This document shows positions 10,966-23,099 of a DNA stretch of 64,000 nucleotides, in pieces (the first letter of the stretch is position 1; each line of letters starts with the position of its first letter). Made by a program: the position numbers and the translations under genes. The stretch covers positions 348,736,700-348,800,699 of the forward strand of contig OZ024743.1 of the NCBI GenBank assembly GCA_964016885.1, in the 5' to 3' direction. The notes beneath the pieces were generated by a model, which saw only the letters and a list, made by a program, of their open reading frames with translations, made no database searches and was not told the DNA's origin. The DNA comes from Eledone cirrhosa (taxonomy: Eukaryota > Mollusca > Cephalopoda > Octopoda > Eledonidae).

Positions 10966-11499
10966 GGGAAGAATACGCACATGGGGTATAGGGTCGTATG
11001 GAATCGCTCCCGTAATTTTTTGATTTTTTACATATTTAAAACAATTGTGATAGAATAATTCTTATTACAAATGGGACATCAGATACCAGTCTTAGCTCTC
11101 AGGAAGTTGCAACGCAAAAAATTATGCTATAGGGCTCCAATATTTAATATTTAATTTTGTATCAGAAATGTTATAGTAAAAAAATAAAATGGTTACAAAT
11201 GGTCACAAATGGAAGAAAACAGCCCAAAATTTCACCACCAACACCACCACAACTACCACAAAAAATTTAGCTTGATACAACAACACCATCACAACACAAT
11301 CCCTACTTCCCTCGTAGCTAAAATCAAAAATAGCAGCAGCAGCAACAACAACACTAGTAACCGATGTTACTGGTCTTGAAAGACAAAAAGGAAAAAAACT
11401 AAAACTAAATCAGACATTCAAACATTACAATGAAAGTTATGTTTATTTTTTAAAGTTTGTATCTATTTGTTTGTTTATTTATTTATGTTCGTCTACAGT
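10966..11499. other. Unassigned A-rich sequence with CAA/CCA patches
   Basis: Short ACC/ACA triplet patches occur near 11230-11360. No gene, RNA or known repeat is recognised. Confidence 0.5.
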
Positions 11500-11619
11500 G
11501 TGATGGTGCCACGCTAAAATCACCGGGGGTGATGAAATCACCGTTGGTTATGTAACCGTACATTCACCAATCCTCGATATGAGTGTTTAAATGTCGAATC
11601 TAAACAGTTCGAATAACGG

Positions 11620-14600
11620 TGAAGAGTAGACTGGAACATCATGTGAAAGTCACTCGCCCAGCAAGTGCTTCCTGGCCCAGCAGTAGGGACCTGGCTGCCC
11701 TCCAAATACTGCTGGTGTTGGAGAAAGAAGAAGAAGGATCGGGACAAGAACAAACTGGACGAAATAATTGAATGTTACCTGAAGAGTAACCCCATGGAGA
11801 AAAAGCTATAGGAAACGGATGCATAACATCTGGAACGAGATTGGTCTATTTAAATTAGATGAACAAAAATTGGCCGGGCAGGCTCGGGTAATAAGAACTA
11901 ATGGTTGGATAAGCGTGTTGGAACTGGAGGAACTGAACAGAGAGATTAAGTTGGAAATGGAGAATGGAGTAAGTCAGGCAAGCGAGCCAGTAGGAAATGA
12001 AGGTGAAGAGGTTTAGAGACCTGAGGAAGCATACGAAAGAGACAATGATCTGAATGCTGAAATACATAACTGTTTCTACTTTAGGCACAGGGCCAGCACA
12101 TACCCAGTGCATTACTGGTACTTTATTTTATCGACCCCGTAAGGATGAAAGGCAAAGTCAACCTCGGCGGGATTTGAACTCAGATCGTAAATGGACGTAA
12201 CTATGCTGGAAAGCATGGCGTCCGACCCTCTACCGATATTGCCAATCCACAATACATAGCATCTGCAACCAAGATACGGCCATTGAGGAAATGAATGCTG
12301 ACGGGCGAGGACAAGATTTGGTTGATATCCTGAACTTAGTGGTAGATGAAATGAACAATGATAGTGGAAAACCTATGAACCTAAGATTTGTAGACAGGAA
12401 GAAGTTAAAAGAAACAAGAGCTAAAGTAAACAAAGTCATCCCATACCTTGAGGCGGGGAACCTTCACAAATGCAACAATATCCTTAAAGCAACAGCAAAT
12501 GCGGTGAGGAAATTACTTGGCATAAACCGAGAGGAAACAACAAACAAGAATGATAAGAACCTTGGTGGAAGAAACGACAGAATGGTCAAATCAAGGAAAT
12601 GAGAAAAGACATTGGACAACTTGAGTCCCTACTGAATGGGACATTACAAAACATAGACACTAAAAATAGATTGGAAATAATGTACAAAACTAAGGGGAAA
12701 AAGCTAAATATTATCATAGAGGAACTGAAGCAACGCATTGTAGCAAAAAGTGCAAAGATTAGGCGGTATGGGAGCAGAGTCAGTCAGTATAGACAGAACC
12801 GCATGTTTGACAACAGGCAGAATATGTTCTTTGGACAGCTTGAAGGGAAAGAAAGAGGCAACGACTTGATCCCTGAGGCGGAACAGTCTAAGACATTGTG
12901 GAGAGGAATATGGGAGCAGGATGTTGAACATAATGGTCAGGCAGTGTGGATTGAGACAGTACAAAAGCAGATTAGTGAACAAACACACCAACAAACTGAT
13001 TTGAGTATCACAGTTGAAACTCTTAAGGGGCAGGCCAAACAACTAACCAACTGGAAATCACCAGGCCCAGATGGTGTGCGGTGGTATTGGATTAAAAATA
13101 TAACATCCCTCCACCATAAACTGACAACAATGTTCAATGACTGCTTGATGTCGGGTGAGGTACGAGAGTGGTTGACAAAAGGTACCATAGTTCTGGTAAT
13201 GAAAGACCGAATCAAGGGTAATGATGTTACTAACTATAGACCAACACATGTCTGTCCATAATGTGGAAACTGTTAACAAGCATTGTGTCTGAGGAAATCT
13301 ACCATCACCTCCACATAAACAACTTGTTACCGGACGAACAGAAAGGATGCCGAAAGAAGTCCCGTGGTACAAAAGACCAGTTACTTATTGATAAGATGGT
13401 AATGAGGAATTGCAAGAGGAGACACACTGGTCTTGCCATGGGATGGATAGATTACAAAAAGGCATTCGACATGGTACCTCATTCTTGGATAACCAAAAGC
13501 CTAGAGATATTCAAGGTGGCAGATAACATCTGACAGTTGTTGAGCAAAAGTATAAAGTCCTGGGAAACAGAGTTAACATCGGGTGGAGAATCCTTGTGAG
13601 GCGTGAAGATCAAGAGAGGTATCTTCCAGGGAGATAGTTTGTCTCTTTGTCCTTGCCCGTTACCCTGACCATGATATTGCGAAAGGTGAGAGCAGGATAC
13701 AAGTTGGGAAAAGGAGAGCTTACCATCAACCACCTCCTCTTCCCGGACGATCTTAAACTCTTTGGGAAGAGTGAGAAGGAGTTGGATGTAGTTGTTGAAA
13801 CTCTCCGTATTTTCAGCAATGATATATGTATGCAATTTGGTATTAATAAGTGTGGAGTCCTAGTGATGAAGCGGGGTAAATTGAGCAGAAGCCACGGAAT
13901 CCATGTACCAACAGGTGAGATGATAAAGGAAATTGACACTGAAGAAGGATACAAATATGTAGGTGTTCTTGTGGTAGATGACATCAAGAACAAAAAAATG
14001 AAGGAATTGATAAGATCTGAGTATATTAGGAGAGTAAGGAACGTATTAAAATCACATCTAAATAGTAGGAATGTCATAAGTGCAGTGAATTCCCGAGCTG
14101 TATCTATTATTAGGGAATTCTGAAATGGAATCTTGCTGAACAAAAAGAAATGGATAGGAAGAGTAGGAAGCTAATGACTATCTACAACATGTTCCACAAG
14201 AGGAGTGATGTCGATAGACTCTACTTAAAGAAATCTGAAGGTGGAAGAGGTTTTATCAGCATAGAGGACTGTGTTCAGATGGAGAAAAACAACCTGCACA
14301 AATACTTGCACAAACACTTGAGCCAATACTCAACATTGTACTGAAGGAGAAGACAATTGACCAGGGATGTCCAAGTAGGAAATAACCTTCATGAAAAACC
14401 CCTTCATAGTACCTTCTTTTAGAAAATTGAATTTAGAGATCCACAGATATGGAACTGGTTAAAAAGAGGAGACCTTAAAAATGCTACAGAAGGAATGCTA
14501 ATGGCTGCGCAAGAGCAGGCCCTCAGAACGAAGTGGGTGAAACACCATATTTACAAGGAGGAGGTTAGCCCACAGTGTAGGATCTGTGGGGAGAGAGAGG

Positions 14601-14960
14601 AGACTGTGGCTCATATTGTATCCGAGTGTAAACACCTAGCCCAGACTCACTATAAAGGTTGGAGACATTATGTGATGGGCTGGGTGATCCACTGGCACCT
14701 ATGCAAAGTAAACAATTTACCACATTCTGAGAAGTGGTGTGAGCATCAGCAAGAGTCGGTGATAGAAAACGATCAGGTGATGGTGCTATGGGATTTTAGG
14801 ATACAGCCAGACAAGAAATTAGCACACAATAAGCCTGACCTGGTGATTTTGGACAAGGAAAAAAGATCGTGCCTGATTGTAGATGTAGCCTGCCTATTTG
14901 ACACGAGAGTGCAAGAAAGGGAGAGGGAGAAAATTAACCGATACCAGGACTTAAAGTAGG
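11620..14960 (+). pseudogene. R4/Dong-like LINE polyprotein (RT plus restriction-like endonuclease), multiply frameshifted
   Basis: Successive segments in different frames give the expected order. The N-terminal helical region (near 11800-12010: KLAGQARVIRTNGWISVLEL) is interrupted by the SINE. A linker follows (12291-12602). The RT begins at 13050 with NWKSPGPDGVRWYWIK, then [19 protein letters not shown]. Next are [20 protein letters not shown] (13330) and [17 protein letters not shown] (13440). The catalytic box region reads INHLLFPDDLKLFGKSEK near 13730, with PDD where the sister copy at 1-517 has MDD. Then come the CCHC finger CRICGEREETVAHIVSEC (near 14580) and the nuclease signature KPD-x14-D (near 14830-14890). 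Frame changes occur near 12600, 13260, 13600, 14130 and 14340. The copy is dead. Confidence 0.8.
12069..12250 (-). mobile_element. tRNA-derived SINE (family A) inserted in the LINE
   Basis: A full-length minus-strand copy. Its tail (GTTTCTACTTTAGGCACA) is at the left. The conserved body (CGACCCCGTAAGGATGAAAG) and tRNA-like head (box-B-like GGGATTTGAACTCAGA, then CTACCGATATTGCCAATCCA) follow. AATACATA repeats directly on both sides as the target-site duplication. Confidence 0.9.
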
Positions 14961-15211
14961 AGGTAAAAAGGATTTGGAACTACCATGAAATCAAAGAACT
15001 ATGTCAAAGAGTTTCCAAAGATGGTTAAAGAAAATTGGTCCCGCCCCGCTTTTTGGAACACTTCAAAAGGCATACTTGCTGGGCACAGCATAAACCCTCC
15101 GATATGTCCTGAATATCTGAGGCTGCAGGTAGCGGCTTGATATTCATTTCAACAAACTTTCCAGTTAACTAACATCAATGACTGAGACTCAAAGAATAAT
15201 AATAATAATAA

Positions 15212-15400
15212 TAATTGTTTCTACTTTAGGCACAATTCCAGCAATTACCCTGTGCATCACTGGTACTTTATTTTATCGACCCCGTAAGGATGAAAGGCAA
15301 AGTCAACCTCGGCGGGATTTGAACTCAGATCGTAAAGGGACGTAACTATGCTGGAAAGCATGGCGTCCGACCCTCTACCTACGCTGCCAATCCACCGCCC
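15212..15400 (-). mobile_element. tRNA-derived SINE (family A)
   Basis: Complete minus-strand copy between two AAT tracts (15195-15211 and 15401-15426). It lies immediately downstream of the R4-like LINE tail, so the LINE tail may have served as its target. Confidence 0.9.
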
Positions 15401-15426
15401 ATAATAATAATAATAATGATAATAAT

Positions 15427-15559
15427 AATTGTTTCTACGTTTGGCACAAGGTCAGCAATTATCAAGTGCATTACTGGTACTTTATTTGATCGACCCCGTA
15501 AGGATGAAAGGCAAAGTTAACCTCGGCGGGATTTGAACTCAGAAGGGCAAGGGCCGTAA
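15427..15559 (-). mobile_element. tRNA-derived SINE (family A), left half, split by a LINE
   Basis: Tail and body of a SINE that stops at GGCAAGGGCCGTAA. The missing head resumes at 18524. The split point carries the 12-base repeat described for the LINE at 15560-18523. Confidence 0.9.
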
Positions 15560-18523
15560 ATAAAATGGTTTCCTTGTTGAAAAAAAGGGCTAACATGAAG
15601 AAATACATTACAGACGGCACAGAACAGTACAGGACGATACAAAGTGGATTTTCGGTGTGTAAATAGGTTATAACAAGATAGAAATTCAAACAACAATTTC
15701 AAACAACAAAAATTCCCCAAGAAGGGGGCAAACCTTCGAGGGTCACTTGAGGTGAAAACCACACAAAAGACCACGGCCACCCTGACCACCAAGGCAGGCG
15801 CCCTCTCTCAGTTTTTCCACTCCTCAGACTACAAGCGCATACTCAGAGCGCGCTCGTTCACTCGGACCAGACACTCCAATTTTACCCACCTAACAACAAA
15901 CTTACTAGAAGACAGTACTTGCCTCTCCACTCTGATTTTCCTCTCGAAGTGAAATTTGAAAAAGTTAATCTGGGATTGGCCGGAGAGGAATGTGTCCGTC
16001 TTCAACCCTTTCAACCTTGTCCACCACATAATCTCTTTCGCCATAGTCACCAGGCACATGAAACTGCCTGCCCTTCCTCCTCTTTAAAGGAGGATGGCGG
16101 GGCTATCTGCACAATGGATTCGATAACCGGATCCGTCTTACAGGCGACAGCAGCTGTTCGACATAGCTCCACAAGTCAGCAATCCTCGGGCACTGAATGA
16201 GTGTGTGCAGCACGGTTTCGTCGCCGTGCGGGCATGTCGGACAGGCTCGGCTGATAGAACCTCCGTGCCTGTAGAGCTTATGGTGAACCGGCAACGCTCC
16301 CCGTTAGCACAGGCCAGGGATTTCTGGAAGTTGTCCACAGACCTCGGTCTAAAAGTTCTCCTGAAGAGAGCGAACAGCTGATCGTCTTCGACACATAGGG
16401 CCTCCCCGAGGACGTCGTCGCTGTTTCCCTCCACTAGCCCTCTATAGAACGCCGAGGTCGATGTTCCAACGATACTAGTGGCTAGCTGGTAGAGGGCGGT
16501 GAGCGATTGGAGACATTCCAGCTTCCACGCGCTATCCCTCGGTCTTTTCCTGATCCAGGACTGCAGCTCCGTCAAGGAGACGAGCTGTGGGAAAAGCTCG
16601 TCTGAAAAACGGTGACCACACCTTTTAACCGTCAAGGAAGCACCAGAATTGTCGCAGCCACAGCGTATGTTTGCGCATCATCAGCCACGGCATACCTTAT
16701 TGCCAACGCAACGGGTGTTGACAGCAAGCAGATAGTCTGACCATGGGAGCACATCTCTTCCACAAAAAGCGCAAGAAAAGGCGCTCCATTTTGGTCAGAG
16801 TTAGGCGGGGGCAAGTTACGATGGCCAGGAGTAGCAGATGACGGAGGCGAGGTACGCATTCACCACCTCGGCCCGACCTTTCAGAGACAGCCTCCTCTGG
16901 GTCCATTTCTGGGTGAGTAAGGCCACCCTGCAGTCACCTAGCTCCAGCTTTTCTCCATCTGGAGGCCCGGACCGAGCCAGAACTCGAGCAATTTAACCGG
17001 TCCTTCCGTCCAGTACCCACAACGCTTTCGGACCGCATGGACTTGCCTCTCCAGGTGCCGAGTTTCAGGCCCACCGATTTTTCCTGCTTTATCTTTGCTC
17101 CTGTCACCGCTTCGTATTGCTTGAGAGCGGTGCCGAGTAGCTGGACGTGTTCGCGTGGGACCCCCTCCCGCCCCTGATGGTCTCCAATTTGTGTAGTAAC
17201 GGCTCGAGGGCCAGTACGTACAAGAGGGTCGAGAGGGGCAAACCTGGCGGACCGAGCGCATGATGCTGAAAGGCTGCGACAGGTGACCATTCACTCTCAC
17301 AATCGAGCAGATATCGCTGTGCATCGCAGCGATCCAGCCCCTAAAAACGGGCCCGAAGCCGGCCGCTTCGAGGACCGCAGACAGGTATCGATGGTCGACC
17401 CTATCAAATGCTTTAGATTGATCGAAGTTGATGAAGGCCCCTACCCGTACCAGTTTCCTTATCCACCCTCTCTATGATGTATCGCATGAGATGGAAGTTG
17501 TCGTGGATGGATCTGTCCAGAATGGCGCATCTCTGCGCCTCTTCCCCCCACCAGAGCACCGAGGAGAAGCGTTAATCTCTTTGATAACACATTGGCCAAA
17601 ATCTTAAACTCTGTGTTTAGCAGAATTATTGCCTTAAAGGTGTCTATAACGTCCCCACTTGTTCGGGTCTTTTCTCAACAGCGCCACCGCTCCCCGGCTC
17701 ACAAAACTGGGAATGTCCCGTGCTGCTGCCAGTTGCAGTAGGCATGTGCCAAGAGGTCACCGAACAAATCTGGCATGTACGCATAAACTCGTAGGGCAGA
17801 CCATTCAAACCTGGCAACATATCCATCTCGCATTCAGACATCTCTTCCCGTATTTCACCAGCTGTTATCGGCTTTTCGCAGCCCTGTGCTGCGGTCGTCG
17901 AGAGCCGCGGCAGTCCGTAGAGGTATTCACCGAATTCCATACACCATTGTGGCCCGCTGTCGCTCCTGAAAAGTTGAGCAAAATGTTGTTGAAATGCTGC
18001 ACATATCTGCTCGGGACCGAGCAACATCCCCCTGTTTTGATGAGGCAAAGACCGAATTGTGGATTTGTTGCCCCACCCGTGCCCATTGTACGGCTTTCGA
18101 CCCCTCGTGTCTCAAAGCACTTGCTCTAGCTCTGACAACGCATCCTTCATGCTTTGCGTTGAAGAATTGTTCGAGTGCCATTCTCACCGAAAGCACGTCA
18201 GTTTCGATGCCTGTCCTAAACGCCTCTTCTTGCTTTCTAACTAGCTCTCCCTCTTCTCTATATTCCACAATCACTACTCCTTTGCGAAACCTTATCGATT
18301 CTACTCTAATAGCCCTTTTCAGTGAAAACCACCACCTGTTGTTGACGATCGTACCTGTCAACGCACGCTTAACTAATTCGCTAATCCAGTCTATGTAAGC
18401 TTCCCGCGCTAGGAACGATCGTTCAGCTTCCAGCAACCAGGCACTTGCCTGTGGAGTCTATCTAAGCCAACTTCACAAATGTGTGGTCGGTGTAGTTGAC
18501 TACTTTAAACTGTGGACAACCCA
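15560..18523 (-). pseudogene. 5'-truncated Tx1-like LINE nested in a SINE
   Basis: The element runs minus. Its 5' end is truncated inside the endonuclease region at 18523. The RT linker is at about 18440-17650 (VVRARASALRHEGSKAV). RT remnants are at 17650-16930 (FLDRVDH-like region near 17400 and SVRQVCPSRPS, where one frame is lost). The C-terminal region is at 16900-15830, with RKRPRDSAWKLECLQSL and a zinc-binding CPTCPHGDETVLHTLIQC near 16230. The 3' UTR is at 15830-15590. It is flanked by a 12-base direct repeat with one mismatch (15548-15559 CAAGGGCCGTAA; 18524-18535 CAAGGGCTGTAA), which is a target-site duplication. Several frameshifts and stops make it inactive. Confidence 0.85.
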
Positions 18524-18591
18524 CAAGGGCTGTAACTCTTTGCTGTAAAGCATGGCGTCAAACCCTCTACCAATACTGCCAATCCACCACC
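18524..18591 (-). mobile_element. tRNA-derived SINE (family A), right half of the split copy
   Basis: It resumes the SINE head exactly where 15559 breaks off: ACTCTTTGCTGTAAAGCATG, then CTACCAATACTGCCAATCCA. Its first 12 bases duplicate 15548-15559. Confidence 0.9.
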
Positions 18592-18617
18592 AATAATTGT
18601 TTCTACTTTTGGCACAA
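18592..18617 (-). mobile_element. SINE (family A) tail fragment
   Basis: Only AATAATTGTTTCTACTTTTG and GGCACAA remain, abutting the head of the previous SINE. Confidence 0.75.
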
Positions 18618-19027
18618 TAATATGTTGGTATATATCTATAACTATATATATATATATCTATATATATAAATAATGTTCTCAAAACTTTCAGCAGGTATCA
18701 GCGAGCAGAATACACAATCTTGACAAAGAGCAAAACACTCGATTGTTTTGTCTCAGCAATCGCTGGAATTATAAAAATTCAACCATCCTTTCTCCCATAT
18801 ACCCTCTAGCGCTTTAAACCATTAAGCCAGGTGACCGTCACACCTCATATCCTCGTGAATTAAGTAGCTAAATGATAGCTTTTAAATTTAAACAAACATC
18901 GTATATAGGTAGCCGACCTCTCAGACATTCGCAAAGCACAACCAGGACAATGTTCATATGTATGGTGGTGTACTCAGTCGATGTGATTAAATGCTGTGAT
19001 TCAATTGCTTAATTTAAGACGGTAAGA
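18618..19027. other. Unassigned sequence with a short TA tract
   Basis: TATA-rich patch near 18630-18670. Nothing else is recognised. Confidence 0.45.
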
Positions 19028-19108
19028 GTTGTCAAGGTCCCATAGTCTAATGATTCAAAGCGCTGGTTTTGGGAGATACGAGGTTCAAACTCTAGTAGCC
19101 CTCGGTGG
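19028..19108 (+). repeat. tRNA-like SINE head, copy 1
   Basis: Box-A-like ATAGTCTAATGATT and box-B-like GAGGTTCAAACTC lie about 30 bases apart. A TTTTGGG loop between them would read as a Pro anticodon. The acceptor arms do not pair well. The 3' flank GGTGGCTTCTTCTCTTCCGT is shared with the copy at 19270, so this is a dispersed repeat rather than a working tRNA gene. Confidence 0.5.
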
Positions 19109-19269
19109 CTTCTTCTCTTCCGTCTCTTAGGTGTTTTCACTCGATTTTTGTAAACTATATTATAGGATCTTGCCGCATGAAAACATTTATTTTTATGTCA
19201 ATATTGTCCCATCAACTCTTCGTAAAAGTCCGAGAGCTCGGCTATGTATATACGATGTTTGTTTACATT

Positions 19270-19352
19270 TAAAAGCCGTTATGAGACCATTGGTTTAATG
19301 TTTCACAGTGCTTTCCCAGCAACTGGGAAATACGAGGTTCGTTTCCTCAAAG
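19270..19352 (+). repeat. tRNA-like SINE head, copy 2
   Basis: It shares GGGAAATACGAGGTTCG and the following GGTGACTTCTTTTTCCGTCT with the copy at 19028, but its box A is degenerate. Same repeat family, more decayed. Confidence 0.45.
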
Positions 19353-19380
19353 AGGCCGATGGTGACTTCTTTTTCCGTCT

Positions 19381-20082
19381 ATATATATCTTCAACTTATT
19401 AAAGAAGATATTTTGAAGCATCTCTGCGCATGAACATACGGCTCTTTGTAGTGTAAAACGAGTTTACCCTCTCGTCAACAGCCGCTTATACATCCTCAAC
19501 ATGATTGCCTTAAAATTGTATTTAAAGCCTCTAAATTCTAGCACTATACAAAAAGTCTGGAACCTCATATTATGCTGTTTCAAATAGTGTTGTTCTGAAC
19601 ATACGTAATTGGAAAATATATTATGTTAATTCCTATAAACATGTAAAACTTTTAAATTTCTGTCCACATGAAATCATGCAACCTAATTTAACGGAGAAAA
19701 CTCTGGCCCTTACTGCTATAATTTGTTCGTGAAATTTCTCAACGTTCAGAAAATCTCTCATTGGGCCTTCTCCAAAATAATGATATACAAATGCGTTGGA
19801 CATACATGTTTTTATTTTTCTTAATAACGTGTGTGGATGGGGAAGATCTTGGCCTCCTCTATATATTCTTTGACATAATCTTGGTGATTAGTTTGATTAA
19901 ATAAATTGACGTGTTAGCAGTGTTTGATTTCGATGCTAGTGCTTTATATGCCAAAGAATGGGTTTCTTTTAACAGTGAATTTGTATAAAATCAAAAAGAG
20001 AGTCTTTACGACTGTCCGATGTGTCTAATTAATTTTAATTAAGTTACACATGGTGAGACGGCTAAGAATGTATGTAACACAG
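19381..20082. other. Unassigned AT-rich sequence
   Basis: No gene or known repeat is recognised. Confidence 0.45.
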
Positions 20083-20114
20083 GCACACACGCGCGCACAC
20101 ACATACACACACAT

Positions 20115-20148
<34 letters not shown>
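20083..20148. repeat. (CA)n then (TA)n microsatellite
   Basis: CA with CGCG and CATA interruptions, then TA. Confidence 0.9.
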
Positions 20149-21060
20149 GTACATATATAGTTAAAGATGTTGTAAAACGTTTCGTTGACACTTCGTCTAT
20201 TAACTGCTTGTAAATAAATAAAAATAAAATATAAGAAAAAAAATGAATACTGAGTCAATTTCATAATAATAAAAAAAAAGGATATTTACTTCACTAGACG
20301 TATCAAGATTTTTTTTTTTTACTATGTGGATAGCTCTGCATGTATTCTGAATACGATATATATAAATTTAGGGACATAAAGTTATGTATGAAATGAGAGA
20401 TGTCACAAGATAACGAAGAATGCAGTTTAAATGACTAGTATCTAGAATGATTTCTAGTATTTACTTTCCAATTTAACATATTGAAATATTTCCTTATCGT
20501 CACAATGATGAAACAGCTTGCTAATTTGCAAACTAATTAATAAAGAAACAACACCTGAACTTGGTGAAACCTGTGCATATACCATATACCACAGATAATA
20601 TCTCTAGATCTTTGTACCATTTATATTGAATTATTATGATAAATTAACAATAGTGATCTTGGACTGCAACACGATCAATTTAATGTATATCTCTACATCA
20701 GCTTATCTATTTTGATATCTAAAAAGTATTGAAGATAAAATTAACATTAATAGTTAAAAAGGTATATGTAAATTTTAAACATTTGTCCACAAGGCCCTAT
20801 GGATTTACAAATAACATTAACAAAAAACATATCAAACAAAGCATAGTAGGAAAGTTTCGACCTTTTATATTTTGTGTTCAAATCTTTCCCTTGTTAAGTA
20901 TCTCTTTTTATCAATTATTGAGCCAAGGAACGAGCTTCTATGCCATCGTTCTCTCAATTCACGCCATCCTGCCTTAGCAAATATTATTTAAGTAATATGA
21001 ACCTATGTTCCATGCACAGATAAAAGACAGGGTTACTATGGTTGAAATGTATTGTTAGGT
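20149..21060. other. Unassigned AT-rich sequence
   Basis: An 82-residue frame at 20729-20977 has no recognisable motif and the composition of random AT-rich DNA. Nothing else is supported. Confidence 0.45.
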
Positions 21061-22438
21061 CGTGGTTTATCCTGAAAAGGGCAATTAGAGTAGAATCGAT
21101 AAGGTTAGGCAAAGGAGTAGCTAAATATAGTAGAGCGAGAACTAATTAGAAAGCAAGAAGAGGCGTTTAGGACAGGCATCGCAACCGACGCGCTTGCAGG
21201 CGAATAGGCACTCGACTAATTCTTCAACACAAATCACGAAGGCTGCGTTGTCAGACCTAGAGCGCGTACTCTGAGACACGAGGGACGAAAGCCGTCTAAT
21301 GGACCTGGGTGGCAACAAATCCACAATTCCGGCTTTACCTGACCAAAACGGGCGCATGCTGCTCAAACTCCTGCAGATGTGGGAGGCTTTTAAACAGCAT
21401 TTTCTCAACTGTTCGGGAGCAGCGGCGGGCAGGATCGGAGTAGGGACTTCGGTGCATACATCGAAGGACTGTCGCGACTCTCGACGGACTGCCGCGGTTC
21501 TCGACGACTGCAGCACAGTGCTGCGAAAAGCTGATAACAGCAGGTGAAATGAGGAAGGGATGTCTGACTGCACGAGGGGCAAATCACCAGGTTTGTATGG
21601 TCTGCCCTACAAGCTTTATGCGTACATACCAGACTTGTTTGGGGACCTCTTTGCAGACGTCTACTGCAACTAGCAGTAGAACGGGAGCATTCACAGTTTT
21701 GTAAGCCTAGGAGCGGTGGTTTCTGCTGATAAAAAACCCGAACAAGGGCGACGTTCTAGACAACTTCAGGCCAATGATTCTGCTAAACGCAGTGTTCAAG
21801 ATGTTGGCCAACGTATTAGCAAAGAGATTGACGCTTGTCGTCGGTGATCTGGTGGGAGAGGCGCAGACATGCGCCATTCCGGACAGATCCATCTACAACA
21901 ACATCCACCTCATGCGATACATCATGGACAGGGTGGTTAAGGAATCTGGCATGGGTGGGGACCTGATCAACTTAGATCAATCTAAAGCATTTGAAATGGT
22001 GGACCATCGGTTCATGGCGGTAGTCCCCGAGGCGGCCGGCTTCGGTCCCATTTTCAGGGGTTGGTTCGCTGCGATGAACAGCGAAATCTACTCGCTTATG
22101 CGGATGAATGGTCACCTGACACAGCAATTCAGCATCACGAACTCGGTCCGCCAGGGTTGTACACTCTCGTCCCTCTTGTAGGTATTGGCCCTCGAGCCGT
22201 TACTGCACAAGTTGGAGACGATGAGGGGCGTCCCACACGAACTAGTATGCGGGAGATCCGTACAGGCTTACGCTGTCGGTCGATGTCACCGTGCTAGTGT
22301 CGAGGACCAGACACGTCCAGACGCTCGGCATCGCTCTCAAGGAATACGAAGTGGTGACAGGAACAAAGATAAGCCAGGAAAAATAAGTGGGGTTGCAGCT
22401 CGGCACCTGGAGAGGCAAGTCCATGCCGATCGAAAAAA
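21061..22438 (+). pseudogene. Tx1-like LINE ORF2 fragment (linker and RT)
   Basis: The plus-strand pieces start in the linker between endonuclease and RT (near 21061). They continue through DCTRGKSPGLYGLPYKLY (21570), FKMLANVLAKRLTLVVGDL (21800), INLDQSKAFEMVDHRFMAVV (21968) and GHLTQQFSITNSVRQGCTL (22110). The catalytic YADD region is represented by CGRSVQAYAVGRCHR near 22250, where the aspartates are lost. In-frame stops and shifts occur throughout. The 3' end is cut at 22438 and joined to CAA-rich sequence. Confidence 0.8.
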
Positions 22439-22880
22439 ATAATATGGCGGAGCCACTCTAGCCAGCTTTCAGTTTGCTGTCGTGCGATAGCGAGTGAAAC
22501 GCAGCCCCTCCCGCAACAGTTGCAAAATGTAACAACACTTCTAACCGCACCACCACCACCACCACCACCAACAACAGCAACAACAACAACAACAACAGTG
22601 AGAAAACTAAATATGACAACACCAACAACAGCAGCAACAGCGACATTACCCAAAAGAGTTAAAACAGAGTCGTGAACAAGAACGACTAGATTACCAACAA
22701 CGACAGCAACACCAACAACTGTAATGATCACAACAATAGTAAGAACAATGACACCAACAACAACAACAGCAAGAATAACAACACCAATAACAACAGCGAA
22801 AATGACAACAAATATAACTATCTGAAATACAGTGACAACCACCACAACAGCAACATTACGTCATTAAGGAGATGGCTCCA
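22439..22880. repeat. CAA/ACC-rich low-complexity sequence
   Basis: Irregular (CAA)n, (CAC)n and AACAGC triplets. It resembles the Asn-rich coding segment of the Tx1-like ORF1 at 10310-10585, so it may be the decayed 5' part of a further ORF1 copy. Confidence 0.6.
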
Positions 22881-22881
22881 T

Positions 22882-23079
22882 ATGATCGGCCAAGAGGAAA
22901 TCAACACATGCCGTCTGTGCGGAGAGGAAGAAGAATCCTTCGAACATCTTTGGATGAGATGTCAGGCCTTGATGGTGGATTGTTATCACCACCAACTCGG
23001 CTTCAGCATGGATGAACTCGTGCGTCTCCCACACGCCAGTCTAGCGCTACTGAGGGTAATCCTCACGCACATGCGGTAA
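22882..23079 (+). pseudogene. LINE C-terminal zinc-binding tail (jockey/CR1-type)
   Basis: A short frame contains CRLCGEEEESFEHLWMRC, a C-x2-C-x8-H-x4-C knuckle typical of the end of a jockey/CR1-type LINE polymerase. It is followed by LGFSMDELVRLPHA and a stop at 23079. It does not match the zinc domain of the Tx1-like copies, so it comes from another LINE family. It abuts Tx1-like ORF1 sequence. Confidence 0.55.
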
Positions 23080-23099
23080 GAAAAAATAAAATAAAACAG

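Larger units (their letters stand above)
11500..15194 (+). mobile_element. R4/Dong-like LINE, frameshifted, with SINE insertion
   Basis: One ORF-type LINE on the plus strand, readable from about 11620 to 14960, with a 3' UTR to 15194 followed by an (AAT)n tail. The left boundary is uncertain. A SINE sits at 12069-12250, bounded by the 8-base direct repeat AATACATA (12061-12068 and 12251-12258), so it inserted after the LINE. The family is the same as the fragments at 1-1297. Dong and R4 elements are known for a single ORF with a restriction-like endonuclease, and Dong for insertion into TAA repeats. The AAT tail fits that but does not prove it. Confidence 0.8.
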
